Shown piece after piece: positions 23,088-33,861 of a stretch of DNA of 64,000 nucleotides; within the stretch, counting starts at the first letter, position 1; the number at the start of each line of letters is the position of its first letter. Made by a program: the position numbers and the translations under genes. The notes beneath the pieces were generated by a model. That model saw only the letters and a program-made list of their open reading frames with translations, was not told the DNA's origin and searched no databases. Source of the DNA: Mesocentrotus franciscanus (taxonomy: Eukaryota > Echinodermata > Echinoidea > Camarodonta > Strongylocentrotidae); assembly GCA_037976565.1 (NCBI GenBank), contig CP137672.1, positions 35,232,737 through 35,296,736 on the forward strand, read 5' to 3'.

Positions 23088-24835
23088 GTGCAGACAGACT
23101 TGGCATTTGAAATTCACATCTATATCATGTAACTCTTCTCTAAGGTGAACAGAACACTGAGTTACTGTAGTTAACAGACCAACTAGCTTTGTTTAAAATA
23201 AATAATAAATATTATACATATTATCCTTTCATCCTTCCACTGAAGAAAAAAATGATGGATAAATATATATTAGATCTATGACCAATTGACCACATCATAG
23301 ATATCATCAAAATCAATGGAATTTTATCTTCAAAAATAGTGTATACAACTATACATGATGTATTATATAAAGCATATTACAATTTTCTGACTTATGGTGA
23401 TTTCAAAAATGCATATATTTTTAACCCTTTCCTTTCATGCTTAAAACTTTAACAGAATCAACAGGCTTAATTAATTAATACTTTAATACCTAACCCACTG
23501 AAGATTATCTTTGACAAAATATATTTCTTAGGGCCCCCCAGTTTTAACCAGAGTATATTTGAAACTACTATGAATCAAGTCAGTCAATAATGTACTTAGA
23601 TAGTTAGATGTACTGTAAAACCAGTAATTTTTGTGGGCATTAAATCTTCATGTGATGATTTTGGGGAAGTGTTTTCATGGTGTGAAAACGGCTTATTTGC
23701 AAGAATTTCATTATCTTTGTAGATCTAATTCAATGTTTCAACATTCTGACAATTGGAAAGAGTGACCCCAAATTGCGTAGTGACATAGTTTTCTTTGGAA
23801 TTGGATATAAGAAAACCTCAAATGATTGTCAACAGATATTAAATATGCAACCTCACCAACAAGGGTCAGAACGGTCAGATCTACAACTCTTTGTTAATAT
23901 AGGGAAGGTGCCATCAATTTCTACAATATTTTGCCTTGCAGTTGGATTTCATACTTCTTTGCCTTCAACAGATATTTATTTAGAACAAATCATCTGTACA
24001 AAAACTGTCTTGAACTTTGGACTCACTGTTATTCTCTTTTCATTTGTTCATGTTGTTTGCTCCGGTCCCAAAATCAAATTACAAGATCGCATTATTTCTG
24101 AAAAAAGGGTGAAATTAGTACCGAAACGATGATACATTTTCTTGTTTCACCCAATTATAATCTGGAAATTGTATTTTGATTTTGATATGAATTTGATTAG
24201 ATCTAGGTCTAGTTTAATATCTATTAAAGTTAAAGTTTTACATAAGGTGACAAATCATGGACCAAGTAGATATAGATCTAGACAGAAATAACACTCTGGT
24301 ATGGGTCATTCTTTGATAAAACTGACATTTGTCAACGAGGCAGTCAGAGGAGCCAGATGTAATCTCTGCGGAACAACCAGCGATATCAGAGACTGGAGCT
24401 TTCGGTCTTCAGCTAAACAGTAAACTTACTTAGGCCTATATTCTTGTGTAAACTGTAGATAGTAAAACAGTAGAGTAGACTCTACAGTAGTTAGATCTTT
24501 TACAATGATTTACAGCCAGGTCAACCCATCAATTTCATTTGTCATGTTTGTGCATGAAATTGAAATGCCACGATTAACATTAATTAAATCAATGGCATAT
24601 ATTGACATCTACAACAATTAAAATGCCAATTCCAATTGATATATTTACCACAGCGCTACTAACTTTAGGTCAACTTAGAATTTAGACGCGTGTAAATGAT
24701 CATTTCTTGCGCATTGTTTGTAGTTGTACTATTGACTATCGTACTATTGACTATCGTACTAGTAGTAGTATTTTAGCACTAGCAGCAACATGGCACGGCC
24801 GCAGGTGTACGGCGCGGTGTGTAGATCCTACGCCT
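23088..24835. other. Intron 1 of the THAP gene fragment, noncoding
   Basis: AT-rich with no recognised domain. A + strand open frame of 119 codons at 23773-24132 resembles no family I know and has no splice or conservation support, so it is not called as a gene. Confidence 0.5.
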
Positions 24836-25578
24836 GGTCTGACCTAGACCGAAAATTTCTGTCTCTTTCGTTCGTTAGCCTCTGATTTGGGTAGGGTCGG
24901 CTCCTCTCTTTAGAAACGGAAGCCGACCATAGGCGCTCCTGTGCAAACTCGGTGGTACGGATCTGGCCACCAAATTCCGGCCAAACTTTTAGACTAAAAT
25001 TTCACTTTAGCGGATTCATATCCGATGCATTTATTTTTGAAAATTAGGTCTAGGCTAATATACATCAGTTCCACTCACCAGATTTACTGTATGATGCATT
25101 TAAGGGTCCTTTTCCCCCGGTTTTCTTCGTCGAAATTGAAGTCCGCTCCGTGTTGAAATTTTTGCAGCGCATGCGCAGTAACAATTTCAACACGGAGCGG
25201 ACTTCATTTCGACGAGGAAAACCGGGGAAAAAAGACCCTTAAATAAATGCATCATCATACAGTAAATCTGATAAGTGGAATCGATGTATATTAGCTCAGA
25301 CCTAATTTTCAAAAATAAATGCATCGGATATGAATCCACTAAAGTGAAATTTTAGTCCAAAAGTTTGGCCGGAATTTGGTGGCCAGATCCGTACCGCCCA
25401 CTTTGCACAGGAGCGCCTATGGTCGGCTTCTGTCGCTAAAGAGAGGAGCCGACCCTACCCAAATCAGAGGCTAACGAACGAAAGAGACAGAAATTTTCGG
25501 TCTAGGTTAACTCCGGGAGCTCCGACGCCGACGCCGGCGCGGCGTCGGAGCTCCCCGGAGTTAGGTCTAGGTCTGACC
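24836..25578. repeat. Giant near-perfect palindrome (arms >320 bp)
   Basis: The sequence from about 24836 reads as the reverse complement of the sequence ending near 25578, with only scattered mismatches and small gaps. The centre is the perfect palindrome GCGCATGCGC at 25167-25176, with almost no spacer. Paired landmarks include GACCGAAAATTTCTGTCTC near 24847 and its complement near 25483-25501. The right arm is interrupted by a 57-bp hairpin insertion at 25507-25563. It lies inside intron 1 of the THAP gene fragment. Confidence 0.85.
25507..25563. mobile_element. 57-bp GC-rich hairpin with 8-bp target duplication
   Basis: A palindromic segment (TTAACTCCGGGAGCTCCGAC ... its inverted copy) is flanked on both sides by GGTCTAGG (25499-25506 and 25564-25571). 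The left arm of the larger palindrome has only one such word and no hairpin, which gives an internal empty site. It may be the remnant of a cut-and-paste element or a tiny foldback element. Confidence 0.55.
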
Positions 25579-25709
25579 GGGCCGGGCGCCGCACGCAGGC
25601 ATCGCGTACGATACGGTTACTGAGCTGAATGAAGCCAAGATCTACAGGTGTACGTTTGTGGATGTACTTTTCAATTGTTTACTTCATCACATTATTGTTA
25701 GAATATTAC

Positions 25710-26069
25710 CTTTTTACGCTCAAACTCTTTCCGACGTTGTGTGGTGGATTTCCTCTTGGATGGCGGTCGAGGACGGTGAAAAAAGATGGTTGGAATGGCA
25801 TCTGGTTTCAGTAGTTTCATTCGGGCCTCGTAGTTCATCACCTTGGCCCGAATGTCTTCCTGAAAACAGTCAGCCTCGAAATGGTCCTCGCATACCACTC
25901 TGTTTTTGCTAAATTGATATGTCCGTATATTAAACTTGTTCGTTCCGATATTATTAAGCCACTGAGAACATCTCTCTCTGTCTTTTAAAGGGTTTGGGAT
26001 GCCAAAGAAACTCTTATTACCCCCATCCCCTGGCCGATTTGAGCACCCGTACGCCTGGCACAGCGGCAT
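25710..26069 (-). CDS. THAP-domain protein, first coding exon
   Basis: The minus strand encodes MPLCQAYGC onward, 120 codons ending at a donor (AAAAAG|GTAATA). Residues 4-96 form a complete THAP zinc-finger domain: C4 and C9, W37, C60-x2-H63 (CEDHF), and the closing LKPDAIPTIF at 87-96. THAP domains bind DNA and occur in transcription regulators and P-element-type transposases. A basic tail (PSKRKSTTQRRKEFERKK) follows. The ATG is the first codon of the motif, as usual in THAP proteins. In-frame continuation is the exon at 22299-22493. Units 2 and 3 lack this 4 kb segment. Confidence 0.85.
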
Positions 26070-26309
26070 CTTGGTTAGTCAGAATGTATAGGACATGCGC
26101 TTCTGTTAATGTTGTGAGGACCATACGTCACATCACGTGATCAACAATATGACATCCGTGCGGCAAATATAAATGTTTTGCTCGAAATAACCGAAATAGA
26201 AATCGTTATTAAAAATCAACTGATTGAATTACGCCAGTGATATTTGGCAGTTTTAACTTTGATTTATTTACAACATGCTATGATTTTTTGAAATTGGAGT
26301 GGACTTGGC

Positions 26310-26789
26310 CTTTAATGGCTTTTACGGATGCACCATTTTCCATTATAGTTCATCATACTTATATTTTCTTTATATTTTGCATGCTTTACGTCAATTTATA
26401 TGCAATATCTGTTATCTGTTATGATATTCCATGTTTCATCTTTGTATATATTGTCATGATGATGGAAATAAATGTCAATATTTTTGTAATTGTTTTATTG
26501 TAGGTCACGCACCTGGTCACTTAATTGGTTCAAATACATGTACATTATATTGTAAAGCAAATCAAAGTGTAATACGCCGATATAGTGCACAGGGCCAGAT
26601 AAGTTAAGGGATATCCGGGGGATATCGATGTGAATTGGTTTAGCTGCCTACCGCTGGTGTTATAGGGATGGGGAATAGCTAGGCTAAGCTCAGCTCTCTG
26701 TTTTCATCTACTGAAGTTCACCCTGGTCTACAACCCTAAAGCCGTGTCTTTCAGTTTCGGATGTTGTCGTTAAAGGTTAGTCCACAGAG
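26310..26789 (+). other. Conserved segment ending in a splice donor: possible 5' noncoding exon of NAT copy 1
   Basis: The stretch is conserved in all three units and ends in the same strong donor (CACAGAG|GTAAGT) at 26789/26790, 37064/37065 and 56277/56278. The first recognised coding exon downstream on this strand is NAT, whose ATG follows an acceptor by 3 bases. A noncoding first exon spliced to a single coding exon is the standard NAT arrangement in vertebrates. The link is inference; the transcription start is not visible. Confidence 0.4.
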
Positions 26790-26853
26790 GTAAGTAATTA
26801 TATCTAATTGATACAATTAAAAAACCAATTACAGTCAAACCTGCATCTATTAA

Positions 26854-27379
26854 AGATACTATGTCTCTTTTGCAGCCAACATCAAATTCTGTAGAACTTT
26901 GCAGGAATTATGAATATGTCATGTATGTCCTATCTGTGAAATTTAAACGTTAGCAGTGTCCTAATATTCAAATTATGCAAGGAAACCCGTTTACTTGCTA
27001 GACTTCACTGTCAGACACTATTGAGTGACTGACTGGCTTCTTTCATCTTTGGTAATAACATACATAAAATGAGCTGTAAGGGTACATGAGCATTTGTCTA
27101 CATCAATAACCCACTTCTTGTAATGGCCAAAATTAAACTGATTGAATCTTTGCGCAGCATAAAACGTACGACCATTCGGTACAATGGTCTGAAAATCAGA
27201 CTATTACTTACTGGCTCTATAGCTCCTAAGTCGATTCGACAACTAATAGTCGTTATTTTCCCACTTAAAGACATTTTCAAGCCCCTTTTTTTAGGGAAGT
27301 TCTAAATTAGTATTGTCTTTCAAATGCTGTTGGAATTTAACCTTTTCATTTTTTGGCCTGCAAATGGGACATAGTACCT
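26854..27379. mobile_element. TTAA-flanked MITE (526 bp), copy 2
   Basis: Same family as 22556-23083. It is flanked by TTAA (26850-26853 and 27380-27383). Units 2 and 3 show the unoccupied site, a single TTAA followed by GGCCACC, at about 37130 and 56338. The insertion is therefore younger than the duplications. Both copies retain matching short frames, but these look like MITE sequence, not genes. Confidence 0.88.
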
Positions 27380-27485
27380 TTAAGGCCACCGAAGGGAAAC
27401 AGAAAAAATTGCCACTGAGTCAGGTGGCCTTTATACAGATGTACATTTCACAGCACACGTTTCTCTCTCGAGGGAGGACTCACAT

Positions 27486-27718
27486 ATACATAATAATAAT
27501 AACATTCAGTTCTTGTATAGCGCATAATACGTTATGAAATAACATCTCTATGCGCTTCCAAAGAGCTTTGGAAATTATTACCCTAGCTTTAGCTCCGGCA
27601 GCAGCTATTAGCGCACAGTGCATTTCAAGGAATAATCCTACCAGATACCCATTTACCTCACCTGGGTTGAGTGTGGCAAATGTAGATCAATGTCTTGCCA
27701 ATGGACATTAGTGCCGCT
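27486..27718 (-). mobile_element. SINE fragment shared by units 1 and 3
   Basis: It resembles the body and tail of the SINE at 16659-16899 (GGCAAGACATTGATCTACAT on the minus strand, GCGCTATACAAG-like tail with ATTATT). Unit 3 has it at 56458-56690. Unit 2 is empty at about 37220-37245, where the flanks 'CGAGGGAGGA' and 'ATACACAGGTGGCC' are adjacent. Confidence 0.7.
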
Positions 27719-27944
27719 ATACACAGGTGGCCTTTATAGAGAGACTAAGACAGGTTTGATTATACACAAAACATACTGCAACGTAGTCTTTGATGAGAGC
27801 ATGGGCGTACTACATAGTATGTAATTATATAGTAGGCCTGTAGGCACATGATAAATAATGGTGATTAGTGACCCAGAACAAAGATATATTCATTCATTCA
27901 ATCGATTTATATTATGATATGATTATATATGTATTTTGCCATTT

Positions 27945-28703
27945 TTAAAGGGCCCCTGCCAACCAAATGCAAGTTTATTCCTGTTGGTGTGTAGTCCTGC
28001 ATACATCTCATATTTTGATTTGTAAACTTCTGAATGTGTTTCATAGATTTTAAAATATTTTTTGAAATATTTGTTTTTCAAACTTGCTAAGCTCCACCCC
28101 AAAAACCTCCAGATCTCATTCCCCTTGTGACATCATCTGTCAGTCATCAATGAGCTAACTTGAGAAAGTGGTATGTAGCTTTGCCGAAGTTGACCACCTG
28201 TTACAAAACGTTACAATACGTCATACAATAGCAACATACAAGTTGCTATGTCAGACATGCTGTATATAGCATCACCAGGATTCCAGGAAGACAAAGGCAA
28301 TGATGATGACTTGTACAGTCATGTATAAAAGCATGCAATTCTATTATGAGCGTGTGCTGATGAGCTGGGGGAAATTACATACCATTGTCTATTGTAGAAT
28401 ATTAGTTTAGTCTGACATGTCTGACATAGCAACTTATATGTTGTAACAGGTGGTCAACTTTGGCAAAGTTACATACCACTTCCTCGAGTTAGCTCATTGA
28501 TGACTGACAGATGATGTCACAAGGGGAATGAGATCTGGAGGATTTTTAGGGTGGAGCTTAGCAAGTTTGAAGAACAAATATTTCAAAAAATATTTTAAAA
28601 TCTATGAAACACATTCAGAAGTTTACATATCAAAATATGAGATGTATGCAGGACTACACACCAACAGGAATAAACTTGTATTTGGATGGCATGGGCCCTT
28701 TAA
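27945..28703. mobile_element. Foldback-type element with ~320-bp inverted arms (unit 1)
   Basis: Arms at about 27945-28260 and 28395-28703 are inverted copies, from TTTAAAGGGCCC at the ends through CTCCACCC, CTCATTCCCCTTGTGACATC and GGTATGTA to GACATGC near the loop. The unit 3 copy is 56914-57693. No coding capacity is seen in the roughly 130-bp loop. Confidence 0.8.
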
Positions 28704-28717
28704 ATAATATGTATATG

Positions 28718-29485
28718 CAGGCGCGGATCAAGAATTTCTTAGTGGGGGCTCAAATTTGAAATTATGCAAGCCAAATATTGGTACGTAATGGTGACCAGCA
28801 GTGGCCTAATGAGCAAAGACGTTTGGGGGGTAGACCAAAAAAATCCGCATCACCCACGCTTACATGCAGGCCCCGCTGAACGTTTTTCAAAGTGGGTGGG
28901 GAGGCTAAAGTATTTACGATCAGGTAGAGCGTAGCGTAAATTGACGTGGGGTCTAGGGAAAAGCCCCGGCGGGGGTCAAGGGGCGGAGCCCCCAGAAGCT
29001 CAGAGGGTATGGGCATTTAATTACGGTCAGATGATCATATTTTGATACGTTATTCATGACAATGGCAGGTCACTAATTGGCGTGGGGTCCAGGGGGCAGA
29101 GCCCCCTGAAACTCAGGGATTTGAGGCATTTTATAATGGTCAGATAAGCATTCAGGGGCGCCTTAGGCCCACTGGTGAGGTCGGGGGCAGAGCCCCCGGA
29201 AGCTCAGAGGTTTTAGGTATTTAATTACGGTCAGATGAGCATATTTTGATACCTTATTTGTGACACTGGCAGGACACTAATTGGCGTGGGGTCCAGGGGG
29301 CAGAGCCCCCATAAGCTCAGGGGTTTTAGGCATTAAATTATTTTGATACCTCATTATTTTGTGACACTGGCAGGTCACTATTCTTTCTTTCTTTCTCTCT
29401 TTCTATTTCTCTTTAATAACCTTTTTCAATAAAAGTGGGGGGAGGGAGCTCAAGGCCCCCGAGCCCCGCCGTTCCGCGGGCCCTG
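28718..29485. mobile_element. CAGG-ended element with ~110-130-bp internal tandem repeats (unit 1)
   Basis: The left end is CAGGCGCGGATCAAG and the right end, read inward, CAGGGCCCGCGGAACG. Inside, four tandem blocks contain GGGGTCCAGGGGGCAGAGCC, AAGCTCAGGGGTTTTAGGCA and ACGGTCAGATGAGCATA. The copy at 57708-58485 is collinear. A related stretch in unit 2 (about 37870-38510) lies in the opposite orientation. No protein is encoded. Confidence 0.6.
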
Positions 29486-29689
29486 ACATGTAGGCCTCTA
29501 AATACGCATATATCTTGCCTGCCTGTAAATTTAGGAATTTGTCATTTTTTTAAACTAAAAAGTGAGGAAAAATCTCGGAAAATTAAGTCAATTCAGCAAC
29601 ATTTCTAAATCACCGGCATCGAATTAGAAATAAACCACGTTTGATTTTTTTTTGGGGGGGCAACTGCCCACAAGCCCCTCATTAGTACG

Positions 29690-30480
29690 CCAGTGGGCCC
29701 CCGATCTGCGGGAAAATCACAACTGATCTCCCTACCTTTCTTCTTTCTCTTTTTGTTCCTTTCCTTTCTATCCTCTTTCCCTTTCCCTTCCCTTCCTTCT
29801 TTCTCTTTTAGGTTTGCTGGGGGGGGGGGGACAAGGGCCTTTCGGCCCCCCGATCCACACGTTGTTGGCGGGATTAATCGCAACTGATCTCCCCTTCTTT
29901 TCACCCTTTTCTTATTTTTCTTCCTCTTTTTTGTTTCCTTTTAGCTCTCCTCTTTCCCTTTCCCTTCCTCTTCTCTTTTTTTTTGGCGGAGGCGGGGGCG
30001 GGGGGAGAGGCAAGGACCTTGTGCCCCCCCCCCATCCACAACTTGCTGGCGGGAAAATTGCAACTGATATAATTTATATTCCCCTTCTTTTCTTTCTTCC
30101 TCCTCCTTTTTTCCTTCCCTTTATCTCCTCTTTTCCTTTTTTCTTTCCCTTTTCTTCCTTCTCTCTTATTGTTTTGATGGGGGGGGGGCAATACCCTGAG
30201 AGGCAAGGCCCTTTCGGCCCCCCACCTGATCTCCTTCTTTTCCCCTCTTTTCTTTTATCCTCTTCTTTCTTTCCCTTTGTCTCCTCTTCCCCTTTCCCTT
30301 CTTTTTCTTCTTCTTCTCTCTCTCTTTCTTTTTGCACCTTGTTGGCGGGAAAAATCACAACTGATCTCCCCTACCTTTCTTCTTCCTCTTTTTTTTTCTT
30401 TCTTTTTTATCCTCTTTCCCTTTCCCTTCCCTTTCTTCTCTCTCTTTAGGTTTGCTGGGGGAGGCAAGGCCCGCTCGCCC
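29690..30480. repeat. Tandem pyrimidine tracts separated by GC-rich spacers (unit 1)
   Basis: About five blocks of nearly pure C/T sequence alternate with spacers containing GGCGGGAAAATCACAACTGA and AGGCAAGGCCCTTTCGGCCC, the latter able to form a short hairpin. Unit 3 has the same at 58690-59490. All long frames here are low-complexity. Confidence 0.8.
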
Positions 30481-30719
30481 CGTGTATAATTATGTACCTA
30501 GTTTGTATTTCACCTTTTATTGTGGTGAAAAATTCAGAAATAAAATCAACCAAACAAATAGAAACAATGATCATTGATGCGCTTGAAATGTATAACAAAA
30601 TACGGTGTTCATTAATTACGGCTGACGGCTGCATAGACCTTTGGATATTACAAGTAGAAGAAAAAGAAGAAGGAGAAAAAAAAACCAACACTCGATGCAC
30701 TACTTAAAAGACCTCGGTC

Positions 30720-31700
30720 CGGCTAACTCCTAATATCATAATGCGAACAACTTGATTAAAGAATATGTTAATAATACAATGATTTCCTTTTGCGTCACTT
30801 CCCCTTGAACTCTTACACTACGTAGATTTAGAGTTGTTGTTTGCTATTGGAGGTTTTGTAGATGGCGCTCTACAATCTCTTGAGACAATATAATAGAGGT
30901 CATAAATAAACCATTCCCTCTCATTTCCCACTTAAAATTTTGGAGAAGACCCTCCCAATTTATACAACAAATTTCAGGCAAAATGTAAATTTGCCAGAAA
31001 CTTTCTCCAACTGTAAGTTATGAGAGTCAGATTTGAGAACTAAGTAATTGGAATCTCGGCCCTTCCTCGAATAATACTTGGCATTAATGCATAGAAATCT
31101 TGGTCCTTCCTCGAATAAAACTTGACATTAATGCATAGAAATCTCGGTCTTTCCTCGAATAAAACTTGGCATTAATGCATAGAAAAATACTCACAGATTT
31201 AGAGTTGAACCCATAAACCGTATCTATTCTAGAATTGCAATGAACGTACCTCAGAATCTGTGTTCAGTGTTTTATTTTGATTCTCAGTATTAATGCAGCT
31301 TTAATTTGAACTGGGGTTTTGTCCTAAATGGGCGGGCGGTGTATTTTAAGCACGCGAACAGATTTCCTTTAATATTATTTTGTGTGGTTAATCATGCAAC
31401 GTTGGTTGGTTGACGTTTTCTGCTAAATTCCACTTTAACAAATTACCACTAAGTGACGAGAGTGCTCAACGAACCTGACAGTACAATATGCACAATGTTA
31501 CAGATACTTGAAGTAAAAGTGCGCCACCATCATTTTTATCGCCTGAACGTGATCTTTCTTATCTTGTTGGGCAGGTCCATGGGCCCCAATCTAGGTTGAG
31601 GAATATGTATGTTTCCGAACGACAAGGTCTAGTGATGAGATAGGCCTATTGATAAAATTAACGATATAGCTTTCCATTATTTTCTTTGTTGATACTTCAG
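30720..31700 (+). promoter_or_regulatory. 5' flank of NAT copy 1
   Basis: Shared with 44715-46109 and 60090-61014. It holds three tandem copies of a 44-bp repeat (CCTTCCTCGAATAAAACTTG ... ATTAATGCATAGAA) at 31058-31190. A GC box GGGCGGGCGG at 31330-31339 is followed directly by TATTTTAA at 31342-31349. The stretch ends in a polypyrimidine tract and acceptor (TTGATACTTCAG) at 31700. The GC-box/TATA pair could be a proximal promoter. This is inference from motif and conservation only. Confidence 0.4.
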
Positions 31701-31703
31701 AGA

Positions 31704-32637
31704 ATGTCGGGATCAACAGATGACACAATGATTACATCGGACGAAGCCTTTCACTTTGTGCGCGATGCCCTGGGCATCCCAGCGCCGTCCACCAAGTTCA
31801 AGGTGAGTCCAAAGGACTTTCTTCAAGTCCTCCTTCGAGCATATTTGCATCACATCCCGTTCCAGAACGTCAAAAATATTGCCACGCCCCATTCTCAAGA
31901 GACATGTTCCTACCGTAGCCGAGATGAAGCAGGATGTTCTCACCGCTAAGATTGGTGGACTTTGTTACCAACACAATGTCTGCTTCTATCTCCTCCTCCA
32001 AGCGTTGGGTTTTTATATCACGCTTATCGCTTGCGACATCGGAAATCCCAGCGACCACGCCGCCGTAATCGTCCACAATTTGTCAAGTGAGGGCAGCAGG
32101 CATTACGTCGACGTCGGGAACGGGAATCCGAATTTTTGCGCTGTTCCTTTCGACTTCGAGGACGAGTCACCTGTGTACCATGAGTCCTTCCTGCGTTTCA
32201 AGTTTTCCCGCCAAGATGACGTCATATTTTGTTTGCATCAGGTCGACGGTCACCCAGCCAAGGATGCTATGGATGCCGATCGTATCACCGATGGTTGGTA
32301 CCAATTTATCCGCATTCATTTCAAGGAAGGTGTCAAGATAGCCCACTTTAAACTGAGCATGACACATATCTATGTCAGCAGTGATGGTATGCCTAGACAT
32401 TTCTTTCTAACCAGCCTCAGATGCATGGCGTTTCCTTACGGTCGCTTTGTTTGCATCAAAGACACTACTTTCTTAATAGAGAATGAGCCTGGATGCATTT
32501 CGAAGTCCTACTTCAGGTCTCGTGAAGAGATCAAAGAGGCATTTACCAAATATTTCCCTCAGATTTCACAGGGAATGCTGGATGATGCCATGAATGATGA
32601 ATATGTGAAGTTAGATTACGAAAAGGGGATTTTGTAA
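31704..32637 (+). pseudogene. Arylamine N-acetyltransferase-like gene, copy 1 (frameshifted)
   Basis: It is nearly identical to the intact copy at 61018-61950. The ATG at 31704 follows a splice acceptor by 3 bases. One extra T at about 31892 shifts the frame after residue 63 (IATPH), before the catalytic cysteine. From there to the stop the correct frame is open, and it keeps the NAT triad motifs GGLCYQHN (Cys), SDHAAVIVH (His) and HYVDVG (Asp). NATs transfer acetyl from acetyl-CoA to aromatic amines and hydrazines in the cytosol. A single indel in an otherwise conserved gene may be a real recent mutation or an assembly error. The next copy is 13.5 kb downstream. Confidence 0.88.
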
Positions 32638-33164
32638 ATACGTCAATTTATTTGCTTATATGATTTTTTTCGGGGGGGGGCAATTTTCAATCAGAAAGAG
32701 AGAGAGAGAGAGAGAGATTGGGGGATGTTCCATTTAATATAACCACGATAAACGGTGTAAAAACATAATTCATTTGTGAAATTTCTGCCCGTAGATATTA
32801 ATAATTTCCCTCTGACCACAACAAAAAGACATGTGTACCATTTGTGAAAACCGATTAGTCTTTGCAGTTAAAACTGCTTAGGAGTGCAATATGCTCCCAA
32901 GCAATGTGATCATTAGTCCAACTCTTCTCGCTTTCAAATTACACTTCATTTACAATATTTGCGATATAGAACAACTACATAATGATATCTTCCCTCCTGT
33001 TTAGCAAAACCTACCGATTTTGTCTGAAATAATATTGCTTCATGCACATAAACTTTCGTGTACTAGGCATACCCAACCCTACAAAATGTTTTATTGTTTG
33101 TTTGATTTGATTTCTGCATTTTTTTCAACATAATAAAAAGTAATAAAAAACAACATAGCTTTAA

Positions 33165-33830
33165 CATATATGGTGAGGAAATTGAAATTGTAAAGCAGCC
33201 AGTATATTTAGGTCGAGCTATTTCTACATGTGGTTAATTCAGTAATACATTAACAACTCTGGCAGAGAAATCTTAAAAGTAAATTTTTCGTTTATTTAAG
33301 TCATTTGGGGAGCATCTTCCGAAAATTTAGATAGCTGTTCGTTTATTTAATTCTCTTGTTAAACCTGTCACTCTATATGGTTCGGAAGTGTCGGGTGCTG
33401 TCGTAGTGAATTTTGAGAATTTGGTAAAGAATGAAAAGGGGAATTCAAAAATGTGTTTTAGTAATGTTATAGAGCATGTTCATTTGCAATGAATAAACAA
33501 TTTCTTAGGGGTAAATTAATAAAATAGTACATTGGCTGTGTTGGCTGAAGCTGGAGAATATCCTATAATTATCGATAGCTGTAAACATTTCATGAAATAT
33601 AGCATGAAAAGTTTTGATGAAAACTCTGTTATTTTCTTCTTTTCAAGAAAATAGAGAAATGTTAGCGAAATCTACTACATGTTGGCTTAGATATGTTCAC
33701 AATTTATTAAGGAAAATTAATTTATATGCTGACGCAAATAATGAATGTCTATAATAAGAAAATAATATAGATAACGATAAAATAGTCAGAGAGTAATCAG
33801 AAATAAAACTTCGTATGATTGTATGATTTT
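33165..33830 (+). pseudogene. Decayed LINE RT remnant (unit 2 copy)
   Basis: Homologous to 330-900 in unit 1, but extends further 5' into a region reading GEEIEIVKQPVYLGRAIST, a typical RT thumb 'YLG' motif. Stops and indels are frequent. Confidence 0.6.
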
Positions 33831-33861
33831 CAATTTAAAGAGTGATTACGTGGTTACATGT

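Larger units (their letters stand above)
1..32637 (+). repeat. Duplicon unit 1 of the NAT tandem array
   Basis: The first 2.6 kb matches the sequence that follows the second NAT gene (47079 onward) almost base for base. 16500-22285 matches 53680-55795, and 26310-32637 matches 55800-61950. The unit is about 32 kb because it holds large insertions (2605-16499, 17868-21073, 22288-26310). Removing these leaves roughly 11-12 kb of shared backbone. It ends with a frameshifted NAT copy. Boundaries are read by eye and are not breakpoint-exact. Confidence 0.85.

Noticed and set aside
23773..24132. 119-codon open frame in the THAP intron
   Set aside because: No family resemblance, no splice or promoter support, and opposite to the THAP exons; chance frame in AT-rich sequence is more likely.
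27123..27305. Conserved 60-codon frame in both TTAA MITE copies
   Set aside because: Both copies are recent and near-identical, so frame conservation carries no weight; it spans MITE sequence near one end.
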